A DNA stretch of 64,000 bases. Source: Deferribacteres bacterium (GTDB taxonomy: Bacteria; Chrysiogenota; Deferribacteres; Deferribacterales; Geovibrionaceae). The first letter of the stretch is position 1. Each line of letters begins with the position of its first letter. The notes beneath the pieces were generated by a model. It saw only the letters and a list, made by a program, of their open reading frames with translations, had not been told where the DNA came from and did not search any database. Shown here piece after piece: positions 55,852 to 64,000 of this stretch. The stretch covers positions 248,001 to 312,000 of the forward strand of contig JAEWZN010000011.1 of assembly GCA_023395255.1 (NCBI GenBank). Reading direction: 5' to 3'. The translations under genes and the position numbers were made by a program.

Positions 55852-57340
55852 TTCTGCAATAATACCTTTCTATAAATTCAAGGAGAAGCCTTATGCCGAA
55901 ACCGGAAGCATGCTTCCCGAAAACGGGGTGCTCCTCTTCGAGATAAGCGGGTCCCGCAATGTCAAGGTGTATCCACGGCCAGTTGTCCACAAACTCGCGC
56001 AGAAAGAGCGCCGCAATGGTTGAGCCGGCCTCTGTTCTCTGTCTGGCTATGTTTCTTAGATCGGCTATATCGCTCTTAATTCTTTTCTCATAGGTCTTAA
56101 GCAGCGGAAGCTCCCATATGTCCTCACCGACATCGCCGGAAAGGTCGCTTATGTTTTTAGCAAGGAACTTCCTGTTGCTGAAAAGCCCAGCGCAATGACT
56201 TCCCAGAGCAACCACGCAGGCTCCGGTGAGGGTCGCCACGTCCACTATAACCTCCGGGTCTGTCTTTGTGGCTGTGTACAGAGCATCCGCAAGTATAAGC
56301 CTGCCTTCCGCATCCGTATTAAGAACCTCAACGGTTTTTCCGGAGGCGGAGGTTATTATATCCCCCGGTCTGTAAGCGCCGCCGCCGATCATATTTTCCA
56401 CGAGGGGTATATATGTTTTGATGTTTACAGGGAGTTTCAGTTCACGGGCAAGTTTGGTAACCGCAAAAACAGTTGCCGCGCCTGCCATATCACACTTCAT
56501 GGTTTCCATGCTTCCGGTGGGCTTGAGGTTGCTTCCGCCGGAGTCAAATGTAACGCCTTTGCCCACAAGAGCCACATGCTTTTCGTTTCCGGGATCGCCT
56601 TTGTAGTCGATCATAACGAATCTGGGCTTGTTCACGCTGCCCATACCAACCACATCTATGAGGTTCAGCCCCTCTTCCCTGATTTTTGCCTCATCGTAAA
56701 CAGTGACACTGAAATCCGCGCCCTCTTCCGCCTGAACGGTTTCTGCAAAAATCGCAGGAGTCATATCCATAGGGGGAGTATTAATAAGATCCCTTGCCAG
56801 ATAAACGTTCTGGAAGATAGTCGCCCATCTCTCCGCACCGGTGTCTATGAATTTTTTCAGTTTGGTGAAGGTTGTGATAACCTCAACCTCTTCAAAATCG
56901 AAGCTTTCCTTTTTGCTTTTATATTTTTCAAATGAATACAGGCCGAAGCACAGCCCCTCAAGGAAGCTCTTGGTGTAGCTCCCCTCTTTCTTCTCGGCGT
57001 AGACATCCTCAAAGGAGACAAGGGAAAATGAAAAAAGCTTATCTTTTCTGATAATTTTTGAAAACTGTGCGCCAAGTTCGAGATAGTATCTGTAATCCTC
57101 CGGATCTTTCGGAACATTCACAAGAAAAATCCTTTTCAGCTTCTTCTTCATATCAATGTAGAAGCTTTTTATCTCCTTATCTTCAAAGTTGAAGTAGTCA
57201 GAGTTGACTATATTGGCGATCTCGTCGTCTATCCTTTTTCCTGTAAGCAGCTTAAGTGAACCCATATTTTTATATACGGGAATAATCACCGCTTCTTTTC
57301 TTGAGTTGAAAGCAGTCTTTTTCCTGCATGATATTTTCAT
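55841..57340 (-). CDS. pepA: Leucyl aminopeptidase (M17)
   Basis: A cytosolic hexameric di-metal aminopeptidase that trims N-terminal residues of peptides. VGKGVTFDSGG holds the metal-binding Lys and Asp, VLNTDAEGRLILADAL is the M17 signature, and RQRTEAGSTIAALFLREFV lies near the active site. I start at the ATG at 57340 (499 residues), with CGAGG upstream; the frame extends seven codons further to 57361. It reads divergently from parA and is the promoter-proximal gene of the pepA-STT3 pair. Confidence 0.94.
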   Translation of the reverse strand: MKISCRKKTAFNSRKEAVIIPVYKNMGSLKLLTGKRIDDEIANIVNSDYFNFEDKEIKSFYIDMKKKLKRIFLVNVPKDPEDYRYYLELGAQFSKIIRKDKLFSFSLVSFEDVYAEKKEGSYTKSFLEGLCFGLYSFEKYKSKKESFDFEEVEVITTFTKLKKFIDTGAERWATIFQNVYLARDLINTPPMDMTPAIFAETVQAEEGADFSVTVYDEAKIREEGLNLIDVVGMGSVNKPRFVMIDYKGDPGNEKHVALVGKGVTFDSGGSNLKPTGSMETMKCDMAGAATVFAVTKLARELKLPVNIKTYIPLVENMIGGGAYRPGDIITSASGKTVEVLNTDAEGRLILADALYTATKTDPEVIVDVATLTGACVVALGSHCAGLFSNRKFLAKNISDLSGDVGEDIWELPLLKTYEKRIKSDIADLRNIARQRTEAGSTIAALFLREFVDNWPWIHLDIAGPAYLEEEHPVFGKHASGFGIRLLLEFIERYYCRNED

Positions 57341-57416
57341 CAACAAACCTCGTTTAAACACAAAAGCATTTATATAAACGTATAAATTGCCTTTATACGG
57401 ATTTCACCACCCTTGA

Positions 57417-57444
57417 ATTATATTAAAAATTCAAACGTTTTCAA
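57417..57444 (-). promoter_or_regulatory. Probable sigma-70 promoter of pepA-STT3
   Basis: On the minus strand TTGAAA (57439-57444) is followed after 16 bases by a perfect TATAAT (57417-57422). The start of transcription would be near 57410, leaving a leader of about 70 bases before the pepA ATG. Confidence 0.5.
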
Positions 57445-57556
57445 CATATTTGAAAAATTTCTCATCTTTACACGGTAAAAGCATATGTTTCGCATGTTAA
57501 AGGATCAAAAACACCAGTATTTTCAGGGTCTGAGCTTATTTAACAGGTTCAGGTGA

Positions 57557-57584
57557 TTGATCTTGATTTTTGTACAGGTATTAT
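57557..57584 (+). promoter_or_regulatory. Possible sigma-70 promoter of the parA operon
   Basis: TTGATC (57557-57562), 16 bases, then TATTAT (57579-57584). If used, transcription would begin within a base or two of the parA ATG at 57592, giving a nearly leaderless message. No ribosome site is seen before that ATG. The match is by eye. Confidence 0.4.
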
Positions 57585-57591
57585 CTAATGT

Positions 57592-58362
57592 ATGAGTTCT
57601 ATGGGAAAAATAATCGCAATCGCCAACCAGAAGGGCGGAGTTGGAAAAACAACTACCGCCATTAACTTAGGCTCGTCACTCGCCTTTGCGGAGGCCAAGG
57701 TTCTCCTTGTGGACATGGACCCGCAGGGGAATGCCTCAAGCGGAATAGGCTTTGAGACAAAGGGCGAATACGCCAGCATTTATGACGTGCTTATCGGAAA
57801 TGCCGATATAGAGGAAGCAATTGTGCCGAGCAAGGTGGACAATCTCGATCTGCTCCCCAGCCATATAAACCTTACCGCGGCGGAGGTTGAGCTTGTAACT
57901 GCCCTTTCCAGAGAAACAAGGCTGAAAAAGAATCTGGAAAAAGTAAAGGACAAATACAAGGTTATCCTCATTGACTGCCCTCCCTCCCTTGGGCTTCTCA
58001 CCGTGAACGCACTCACTGCGGCGGATTCGGTGCTTATCCCGCTCCAGTGCGAATACTACGCCATGGAAGGACTGGGGCAGCTTCTCAACACCATCCGCCT
58101 CATCAGGGAAAGCCTTAACGAAGAACTAGCTCTGGAAGGCATACTCCTCACCATGTACGATCCGCGCAACAACCTCTCCAAAGAGGTTATGACGCAGATT
58201 GAGGAGTTTTTCAGCGAAAGCATGTTCCGCACCATAGTCCCCAGAAACGTCAGACTCTCCGAAGCGCCCAGTTTCGGCATGTCCATAATAGAATATGACA
58301 TAAAATCTAAAGGAGCGGCCAGCTACATCGATCTGGCTAAAGAGATACTTCCCAGATTATGA
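57592..58362 (+). CDS. parA: Chromosome partitioning ATPase ParA (Soj)
   Basis: A deviant-Walker ATPase that binds DNA non-specifically and moves ParB-parS complexes, so it drives origin segregation. KGGVGKTTT at residues 14-22 is the Walker A box, DMDPQGNASSG and LIDCPPSLGLLTVNAL follow, and VPRNVRLSEAPSFG is the C-terminal family box. At 256 residues it is the short chromosomal type. An alternative ATG lies at 57601. The operon continues as parB, bactofilin and tpiA with four-base overlaps. mnmG, rsmG and dnaA, often near, are not in view. Confidence 0.95.
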   Translation: MSSMGKIIAIANQKGGVGKTTTAINLGSSLAFAEAKVLLVDMDPQGNASSGIGFETKGEYASIYDVLIGNADIEEAIVPSKVDNLDLLPSHINLTAAEVELVTALSRETRLKKNLEKVKDKYKVILIDCPPSLGLLTVNALTAADSVLIPLQCEYYAMEGLGQLLNTIRLIRESLNEELALEGILLTMYDPRNNLSKEVMTQIEEFFSESMFRTIVPRNVRLSEAPSFGMSIIEYDIKSKGAASYIDLAKEILPRL

Positions 58363-59204
58363 AAAAGAACTCTCTAGGAAGGGGGCTTGAATCCCTTATA
58401 CCCAAAAATGAAACAAAAGCTCCCGTGGGCGAAATAGACCTTGCCCTCATATACGCAAACGTAAACCAGCCCCGCACACGCTTTGATCAGGAGCCTCTGG
58501 ATGAGCTTGTGGCCTCCGTCAGGGAGAAAGGGGTTATTCAGCCCATAGTTCTCACCAAAACAGACGAAGGCTACATGATAATCGCCGGGGAACGCCGCTT
58601 CCGCGCGGCAGGGCTCGCCGGGCTCAAGAAAATCCCCGCAATTGTAAGAAATGTGGACAGCGAGGCGGAAAGGCTTGAACTTGCCCTCATTGAAAATGTC
58701 CAGAGACAGGATTTAGGCGCATACGAACTGGCAGCGGCATATAAAAACCTCATGGAGCAGCACGGCTATACCCAGGAAGAGGTCGCAAAGGTCATAGGCA
58801 AAAGCAGAAGCGCGGTCGCAAACACCCTTAGGCTTCTGAACCTTCCTGCCAAGGCTCTGGAAGCGATGAAGGAAGACCTTATAACAGAAGGGCACGCAAG
58901 GGCGCTTCTGGGACTTGATGACGATAAGAAGATAATAAGCGCGCTGAAAAAAGTCATCGAAGGCGCTTTGTCCGTCCGCGAAACGGAACGTCTGGTTGCC
59001 AAGCTCAAAAAAGAGCCCGCGCAGAAAACGGAAAAGTCTGCTGAGGCGGATGTTTTTCTCATGGGTCTCAAGGATGAGCTTGAGGAGTTCTTCAAAACCA
59101 GAATAACCCTTAAAACGGCTAAAAACGGCGGAACCATTGAGATCAAATACAGCTCGGACGATGAGCTTGACCGGATCATAAAAAGAATCAGAGGCGAAGA
59201 ATGA
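58359..59204 (+). CDS. parB: Chromosome partitioning protein ParB (Spo0J)
   Basis: Binds parS and spreads along DNA as a CTP-dependent clamp. The N-terminal LGRGLESLIP is the ParA-contacting peptide, IIAGERRFRAAGLAGL is the CTP/arginine box, QRQDLGAYELAAAYKNL leads into the helix-turn-helix (TQEEVAKVIGKSRSAVANTL), and a C-terminal dimer domain follows. At 281 residues it is typical. It overlaps parA and the bactofilin gene by four bases each. Confidence 0.95.
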   Translation: MKKNSLGRGLESLIPKNETKAPVGEIDLALIYANVNQPRTRFDQEPLDELVASVREKGVIQPIVLTKTDEGYMIIAGERRFRAAGLAGLKKIPAIVRNVDSEAERLELALIENVQRQDLGAYELAAAYKNLMEQHGYTQEEVAKVIGKSRSAVANTLRLLNLPAKALEAMKEDLITEGHARALLGLDDDKKIISALKKVIEGALSVRETERLVAKLKKEPAQKTEKSAEADVFLMGLKDELEEFFKTRITLKTAKNGGTIEIKYSSDDELDRIIKRIRGEE

Positions 59205-59581
59205 TCAAAGGAAAAGAAGACAACGGCGGCATCGACGCTTTTCTCGGCAAGAACACAACCTTCAAGGGAACACTCATCTTTGACGGGCTTGTGCGCATGG
59301 ACGGTAATTTTGAAGGAAACATAAAGACCAACGACACCCTTGTTATAGCCAACTCCGGCAATGTCAAAGCCGAGATAGAAGCCGGACAGGTGAAAATTTC
59401 CGGCAAATTTGACGGAACAATAACCGCTAAAAACAAAGTGGAACTTTATAAGCCCGCAAATGTCACAGGTACTATACGCTCCGCTGCTGTGCAGATGGAG
59501 GAAGGGGTTATATTCAACGGAAGCCTTGAAATGGGCGGCTCCCTGAAAACCGCTGTCCCCAAGAAAGGTGATGCGGAATGA
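59201..59581 (+). CDS. Bactofilin
   Basis: A small cytoskeletal protein that self-assembles into filaments without nucleotide. Residues 15-110 form the bactofilin beta-helix with the characteristic repeating pattern (TLIFDGLVRMDGNFEGNI, VKISGKFDGTITAKNKVELY). At 126 residues the size fits. It overlaps parB and tpiA by four bases. In Myxococcus, bactofilins position ParAB through PadC, so the operon suggests that this filament helps place the segregation machinery; that link is inferred. Confidence 0.92.
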   Translation: MIKGKEDNGGIDAFLGKNTTFKGTLIFDGLVRMDGNFEGNIKTNDTLVIANSGNVKAEIEAGQVKISGKFDGTITAKNKVELYKPANVTGTIRSAAVQMEEGVIFNGSLEMGGSLKTAVPKKGDAE

Positions 59582-60339
59582 TGAAGCCATACATAGTCGG
59601 CAACTGGAAAATGAACCTTGACGCTGCGGAAGGAACAGAACTCACTGGCAAGCTCCTTCACGCAAGCATAGACTACGACAGCGTGGATGTAGGCGTTGCT
59701 CCGGCTTTCCCCGTTCTTTACCCCGTTAAGCAGACCATAGCCAGCAGCAAAGGCAGGCTTACCGTAGCGGCACAGAACGTATCCGCAGAGGAGAAGGGAG
59801 CCTTTACCGGGGAATCTTCCATATCCATGCTCAAATCCGTCGGCGTAACAACGGTTATCATAGGTCACTCCGAACGCAGACAGATTTTCGGTGAGACCGA
59901 TGAGATCATAAACAAAAAAGTGCGCCTTACCCTCAGTCACGGGCTGAATGCCATTCTCTGTGTGGGTGAAACCCTATTTGAGAGAGAGGCGGACGCTCAT
60001 TTCGAAACCGTCACGGCTCAGGTCGCAAAGGGGCTTAAGGATGTACCGGTTGACAAAATAGAGCAGGTTACTGTAGCCTATGAACCCGTTTGGGCTATAG
60101 GAACAGGCGTAAACGCAAGCCCCGCAGACGCGCAGGCTATGCACGCCAAAATCCGTGAGATGCTGAAAAGCCTCTACGGACCCGTTATGGCAAACAAACT
60201 GAGAATTATTTACGGCGGCAGCGTTAAACCCGACAATGCCAAAGGCCTTATGAACCAGCCCGATATTAACGGGGCTCTGGTGGGCGGCGCAAGCCTCAAG
60301 GCCGAAGATTTTCTCGGTATTATAAATTCAAGCAAATAA
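59578..60339 (+). CDS. tpiA: Triose-phosphate isomerase
   Basis: Interconverts dihydroxyacetone phosphate and glyceraldehyde 3-phosphate. GNWKMNLD contains the catalytic Lys, IIGHSERRQIFGE the His, and VAYEPVWAIGTG the Glu, with loop 6 following. IIYGGSVKPDNAKGLM binds phosphate. At 253 residues it is normal. The tpiA-secG pairing is common. Coupling to the upstream bactofilin gene by a four-base overlap is unusual. Confidence 0.97.
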   Translation: MMKPYIVGNWKMNLDAAEGTELTGKLLHASIDYDSVDVGVAPAFPVLYPVKQTIASSKGRLTVAAQNVSAEEKGAFTGESSISMLKSVGVTTVIIGHSERRQIFGETDEIINKKVRLTLSHGLNAILCVGETLFEREADAHFETVTAQVAKGLKDVPVDKIEQVTVAYEPVWAIGTGVNASPADAQAMHAKIREMLKSLYGPVMANKLRIIYGGSVKPDNAKGLMNQPDINGALVGGASLKAEDFLGIINSSK

Positions 60340-60354
60340 AAGAGGTCAGTTTAA

Positions 60355-60684
60355 ATGTACACTTATCTTCTCGTTTTCCACATTTTTGTTTGTATGCTCC
60401 TTATCATTGCCGTTCTGCTCCAGTCAGGCAAGGGCTCTGAGCTTTCAGCGGCTCTCGGCGGCGGTTCAGGCAGCCTTTTCGGCCCCGGCGCACCTGCAAA
60501 CATTATGAACAAAATCACATCTGTAATCGCCATAACCTTTATGATAACTTCTCTTGGTCTCGCTGTTATGTCAAAAGAGAGATCATCAGGCAGCATCACA
60601 GACAGGATTCCTCAGCCCCTTCAGCAGACAGCCCCTGCGGCTCCTTCCGATGCGGCGCCCCAAGTACCGATGGAATCAAAGTAA
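60355..60684 (+). CDS. secG: Preprotein translocase subunit SecG
   Basis: A small subunit of the SecYEG channel that assists SecA-driven export. Two membrane helices (about 4-22 and 52-70) flank QSGKGSELSAALGGGSGSLF, the conserved cytoplasmic loop. A Pro/Ala/Gln-rich tail follows. At 109 residues it is typical. The ribosome site is AGAGGT. The peptide-binding lipoprotein gene begins directly after its stop. Confidence 0.93.
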   Translation: MYTYLLVFHIFVCMLLIIAVLLQSGKGSELSAALGGGSGSLFGPGAPANIMNKITSVIAITFMITSLGLAVMSKERSSGSITDRIPQPLQQTAPAAPSDAAPQVPMESK

Positions 60685-60685
60685 A

Positions 60686-62326
60686 ATGAAAAAGTTAGTT
60701 TTTCTGCTGCTTGCAGTTTTATGTGTGTCCGTAATTTCCGGATGCGGGGACAAGAACAAGGAAGGCGGCAAATCCGCGGAAAAACGTAAAGCGAGAGAGG
60801 GTGTCGCAGGCGATGCCCTCGTAACCTCCAGCCTTGGGGATGCCTCCGGGCTGATCTATAACATCACATCAGACAGCGCCTCCCACGATGTGGCTAAATA
60901 CATCTACAACGGTCTGGTGAAGCTGGACAAAAACCTTAATATAACAGGCGATCTGGCAGAGTCATGGGAAATCTCGGATGACAGCAGAAGCATAACCTTC
61001 AAGCTGCGGGATAACGTAAAATGGCATGACGGCGCACCCTTCACCGCCAGTGATGTCGAATTTATGTACAACTTCATGATCGACAACAATACCCCCACCT
61101 CTTACGATGCGGATTTCCGCCTTGTTACAAAGTTTGAGGTCATAGACCCCCTCACTGTGAAGGTCAGTTATGCTGAACCCTTCGCGCCTGCTCTTTTAAG
61201 CTGGAGCATGGCGGTTCTGCCCAAACACCTGCTGGAAGGGAAGGAAGCAGCAAAATCATCCCTTATGCGTTCACCTGTCGGAACAGGCCCTTACAGGTTT
61301 AAGGAGTGGAAATCAGGCGAATCGATCACCCTTGAAGCAAATGAGGAATACTTCGAAGGCCGTCCCAACCTTGACAGAATAATTTTCCGTATTATCCCCG
61401 ATCTCAACACAACCTTCATGGAACTGCTTAACGGCAGCCTTGACATAATGGCACTTACGCCCACCCAGTGGGTCAAACAGACAGATACGGCTCTCTTTGC
61501 AAACAGCTACGACAAATACACATATCTGGCTTCCAGCTATGCATACATTGGCTATAACATGAAGAATCCTATGTTTGAGGACAAAAGGGTTCGCCAGGCA
61601 CTCACATACGCTACCCCTAAACAGGAAATCATTGACGGAATACTCTTCGGAGAAGGCGTTCCCGCGGAAGGCCCTTACAAACCGGGCACTATGTGGCAGA
61701 ACACCAACGTTAAAAAATATGAGTACAGCCCCGAAAAGGCAAAGGAACTCCTCGCCGAAGCGGGCTGGAAAGACACCAACGGTGACGGCATCCTCGACAA
61801 AGACGGCAAACCCTTCACCTTTACACTGCTCACCAATCAGGGGAACAGTGTGAGAACAAAAATAGCCGAAACTGTTCAGCAAAGCTGGCAGAAGGTCGGA
61901 ATCAAAATTGAGATAAGAGTTCTTGAGTGGGCATCCTTCATAAACGAATACATTGATAAAGGCAAATTTGATGCGGTTGTTATGGGCTGGAACATAGTTG
62001 TTGATCCTGACCCCTTTGATGTATGGCACTCATCCAAATGCGGCCCCAAAATGCTGAACTTCATATGCTTCTCAAACGCAGAGGTTGATCAGCTTATTGA
62101 AGGCGGCAGACACGCCCTTGACCCTGCCAAGCGCAAGGAATATTACGACAGGTTTCAGGAGATCCTCGCTGAGGAGCAGCCCTACACCTTCCTTTATGTT
62201 CCCAACGCTCTGATTGCACTGAGCAAAAGGTTTAAGGAAGTTTCTCCGGCTCCCGCAGGGGTGACATACAACATTGAAGACTGGTATGTCCCCTCCAAGG
62301 ATCAGAAATACCGCTTTGAGAAATAA
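60686..62326 (+). CDS. Peptide ABC transporter substrate-binding lipoprotein
   Basis: A family 5 solute-binding protein, the extracytoplasmic receptor for di- or oligopeptides (or nickel or other ligands in some members). The lipobox ends SVISGC (Cys20). AESWEISDDSRSITFKLRDN and KWHDGAPFTASDVEF are the family signature, and VRQALTYATPKQEI follows. I start at the ATG at 60686, one base after the secG stop (546 residues), since it leaves a clean signal. Two permease genes follow, so this is the first gene of a Dpp/Opp-type transporter. Ligand unknown. Confidence 0.93.
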   Translation: MKKLVFLLLAVLCVSVISGCGDKNKEGGKSAEKRKAREGVAGDALVTSSLGDASGLIYNITSDSASHDVAKYIYNGLVKLDKNLNITGDLAESWEISDDSRSITFKLRDNVKWHDGAPFTASDVEFMYNFMIDNNTPTSYDADFRLVTKFEVIDPLTVKVSYAEPFAPALLSWSMAVLPKHLLEGKEAAKSSLMRSPVGTGPYRFKEWKSGESITLEANEEYFEGRPNLDRIIFRIIPDLNTTFMELLNGSLDIMALTPTQWVKQTDTALFANSYDKYTYLASSYAYIGYNMKNPMFEDKRVRQALTYATPKQEIIDGILFGEGVPAEGPYKPGTMWQNTNVKKYEYSPEKAKELLAEAGWKDTNGDGILDKDGKPFTFTLLTNQGNSVRTKIAETVQQSWQKVGIKIEIRVLEWASFINEYIDKGKFDAVVMGWNIVVDPDPFDVWHSSKCGPKMLNFICFSNAEVDQLIEGGRHALDPAKRKEYYDRFQEILAEEQPYTFLYVPNALIALSKRFKEVSPAPAGVTYNIEDWYVPSKDQKYRFEK

Positions 62327-62343
62327 ATCCTGAATCGGTGGAT

Positions 62344-63333
62344 ATGCTCCGATACATAGCAAAACGCCTCGCGGGGATGATACCTCTTCTCCTGGGGATC
62401 ACATTAATAAGCTTCGTAGTGATACATCTCGCGCCGGGCGATCCGGCGCAGTTTATTGCGTCTATGAACCCCAAACTCTCTGAAACAGCCTACGAAAAAT
62501 TTGTCAAAATGTACGATCTGGACAAGCCTGTTCTGGAGCGCTACATCAACTGGCTGGGGAAGTTTGCCCGCTTTGACTTCGGCGATTCGTTCAGTCAGGA
62601 CGGCAAAACAGTCATGGAGAAGATAAAGGAACGTCTGCCCGTAACCATCTGGCTGAATGTGGCCGGAATGGTGCTTATATTCCTTTTCGCCCTGCCTCTT
62701 GGGGTGCTCTCCGCCTATTATAAGGACAGCATATTTGACAAAGGAGTCACCGTTTTCGTATTTGCAGGATTCGCCATGCCCACTTTCTGGCTGGCTCTGC
62801 TCTGCATGTATTACTTCGGCGTGGTCAAGGGCTGGTTCCCCATCTCAGGACTGCGCTCCTTCAACTATGACTATCTCACAACCTTCGGAAAAATAGCAGA
62901 CATCTTCAAACATACATTCATGCCCGTTGTGATCTCCGTTTTCGGCGGACTGGCGGGCATAAGCCGTTTCGCCCGCAACAGCATGCTGGATGTCCTCAAG
63001 GAGGAATACATCACCGCCGCGAGGGCAAGGGGTCTGAGTGAGGGGAAAGTTGTTTTCACCCATGCGCTGAAAAACGCCCTGCTCCCTGTTGTCACAATAA
63101 TCGGCCTCTCTGTGCCCGGCCTCATTGGCGGCAGCGTAATTTTTGAATCGATTTTCAGCATTCCGGGCATGGGGCAGCTTTTTTATCAGGCAGTAATGAT
63201 GAGGGATTACCCGGTGGTGATGGGCGTACTTGTGATAGGCGCAATGCTCACTCTCGCCGGCAATCTCATTGCGGACATAGCATATGCCGCGGTGGATCCG
63301 AGGATTAGGTATGGCTCGAAGAAGAGTAGCTGA
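62344..63333 (+). CDS. Peptide ABC transporter permease, DppB/OppB type
   Basis: An inner-membrane channel subunit. The N-terminal helix with RLAGMIPLLLGITLISFVVI and the LAPGDPAQF box are diagnostic of OppB/DppB. The EAA loop that contacts the ATPase is EEYITAARARGLSEGKVVF, and six membrane helices are present. At 329 residues it is typical. A GTG at 62338 is an alternative start two codons earlier. It overlaps the next permease by 23 bases. Confidence 0.94.
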   Translation: MLRYIAKRLAGMIPLLLGITLISFVVIHLAPGDPAQFIASMNPKLSETAYEKFVKMYDLDKPVLERYINWLGKFARFDFGDSFSQDGKTVMEKIKERLPVTIWLNVAGMVLIFLFALPLGVLSAYYKDSIFDKGVTVFVFAGFAMPTFWLALLCMYYFGVVKGWFPISGLRSFNYDYLTTFGKIADIFKHTFMPVVISVFGGLAGISRFARNSMLDVLKEEYITAARARGLSEGKVVFTHALKNALLPVVTIIGLSVPGLIGGSVIFESIFSIPGMGQLFYQAVMMRDYPVVMGVLVIGAMLTLAGNLIADIAYAAVDPRIRYGSKKSS

Positions 63334-64000
63334 CAAGGCAAAGGGGAACATACTGTTCCTCACCGGGGCTTCCGTGGTTGCATTCTTCGTTCTTGTGGCG
63401 ATGTTTGCGCCGTTCATAGCCACTCATGACCCTGCGTATATTGACTTCAAATCAGTCCTGCTCCCTCCGTCATCTGAATATTACTTCGGCACAGATGAGC
63501 TTGGGCGCGATATTTTCAGCAGAGTTGTCTACGGAACACGCATATCCCTTTTTGTCGGTTTTGTGGCTGTGGGAATCTCCGTCATTATCGGCACTGTACT
63601 GGGGCTTATTTCCGGCTATTTCGGCGGATTTATTGACACTGTGCTCATGCGCTTTGTGGATATAATGCTCTGCTTTCCGTCATTTTTCCTTATACTTGCC
63701 GTTATCGCCTTTTTAAATCCGTCCGTGTTCAATGTTATGGCTGTAATCGGTCTTACAAGCTGGATGGGCGTAACGAGGCTTGTGCGGGCAGAGGTGATGA
63801 GCGTCCGCACCAGAGACTACATCACAGCGGCGCGGGTTCAGGGGGTCAGCACTGCAAAAATTCTCTTCAAGCATATATTCCCTAATGTTTTCACACCTAT
63901 CTTCATAACCGCCACACTGGGCATAGCAGGGGCTATTCTCACTGAATCGGCTCTGAGCTTCCTTGGTCTGGGTGTTCAGCCTCCGGTTCCTTCGTGGGGC
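63311..64000 (+). CDS. Peptide ABC transporter permease, DppC/OppC type (partial, cut by window end)
   Basis: The first 230 residues of the second channel subunit. The start ATGGCTCGAAGAAGA lies inside the end of the preceding gene in another frame. APFIATHDPAYIDF and SSEYYFGTDELGRDIFSRVV are the DppC/OppC signature, and DYITAARVQGVSTAKILFKH is the EAA loop. The frame is open to the last base (TESALSFLGLGVQPPVPSWG), so roughly 50 residues remain outside. ATPase genes of the DppD/F type would be expected next. Confidence 0.94.
   Translation, partial: MARRRVADKAKGNILFLTGASVVAFFVLVAMFAPFIATHDPAYIDFKSVLLPPSSEYYFGTDELGRDIFSRVVYGTRISLFVGFVAVGISVIIGTVLGLISGYFGGFIDTVLMRFVDIMLCFPSFFLILAVIAFLNPSVFNVMAVIGLTSWMGVTRLVRAEVMSVRTRDYITAARVQGVSTAKILFKHIFPNVFTPIFITATLGIAGAILTESALSFLGLGVQPPVPSWG

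Noticed and set aside
57487..57502. TGTTTCGCATGTTAAA as a parS site upstream of parA
   Set aside because: It matches the parS consensus TGTTTCACGTGAAACA at only about 11 of 16 positions, and the right half is poor. Too weak to call without other sites.

Overview
The window reads as part of the main chromosome of a free-living, flagellated Gram-negative bacterium. Envelope genes are plentiful: type II secretion, Lol lipoprotein sorting, RlpA, lipoproteins, and peptidoglycan and isoprenoid synthesis. Genes are dense, about half are separated by overlaps of 1 to 17 bases, and GC content looks close to 50 percent. My best guess, from protein flavour alone, is Deferribacterota (a relative of Geovibrio, Seleniivibrio or Denitrovibrio). 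No rRNA or other marker is present and no search was run. I see no tRNA, rRNA, CRISPR array, phage or transposase.

Layout. 1-2.7 kb (minus): a very large flagellin followed by a small YezD-like protein. 2.8-10.8 kb (minus): lepA, lepB, a small membrane protein, pyrH, frr, uppS, cdsA, dxr, rseP, a classic translation, lipid and envelope cluster. 10.9-21.8 kb: a complete type II secretion locus split into a minus arm (CPBP protease, gspC, D, E, F) and a plus arm (gspG to gspN). 21.7-30.1 kb (minus): guaB, guaA, lolC/E, lolD, mtnP, murB and an exported-protein gene broken by a frameshift in an A9 run. 30.2-34.3 kb (minus): ychF, an SH3-type exported protein, moaC and a two-gene glutamine-dependent NAD synthetase. 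34.4-36.5 kb: a membrane pyrophosphatase. 36.8-51.5 kb (minus): a long run rph, rdgB, PBP, aroK, aroB, TPR, aroQ, pepP, efp, accB, accC, TPR, LolB-like lipoprotein, ispE, prs, pth. 51.7-57.3 kb (minus): rlpA, a LysR regulator, an STT3-type oligosaccharyltransferase and pepA. 57.6-64 kb (plus): parA, parB, bactofilin, tpiA, secG and a peptide ABC transporter whose second permease runs off the end.

The most interesting non-coding signal is a family of three interspersed elements of about 90-100 bases (near 5.9, 28.6 and 36.6 kb). Each folds into three consecutive hairpins. Loops and linkers are nearly identical, whereas the stems differ between copies by paired changes, which is the signature of selection on structure. 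One copy sits between guaB and guaA, inside a 40-base duplication of the guaB 3' end. A second family, with GTCAT-type inverted ends, occurs at 28.4 and 51.6 kb. Other points worth a second look are the A9 frameshift, the roughly 520-residue flagellin insertion, a penicillin-binding protein whose glycosyltransferase domain has lost its motifs, EF-P with Arg32, a lipoprotein in the lolB position, and a parA-parB-bactofilin operon.
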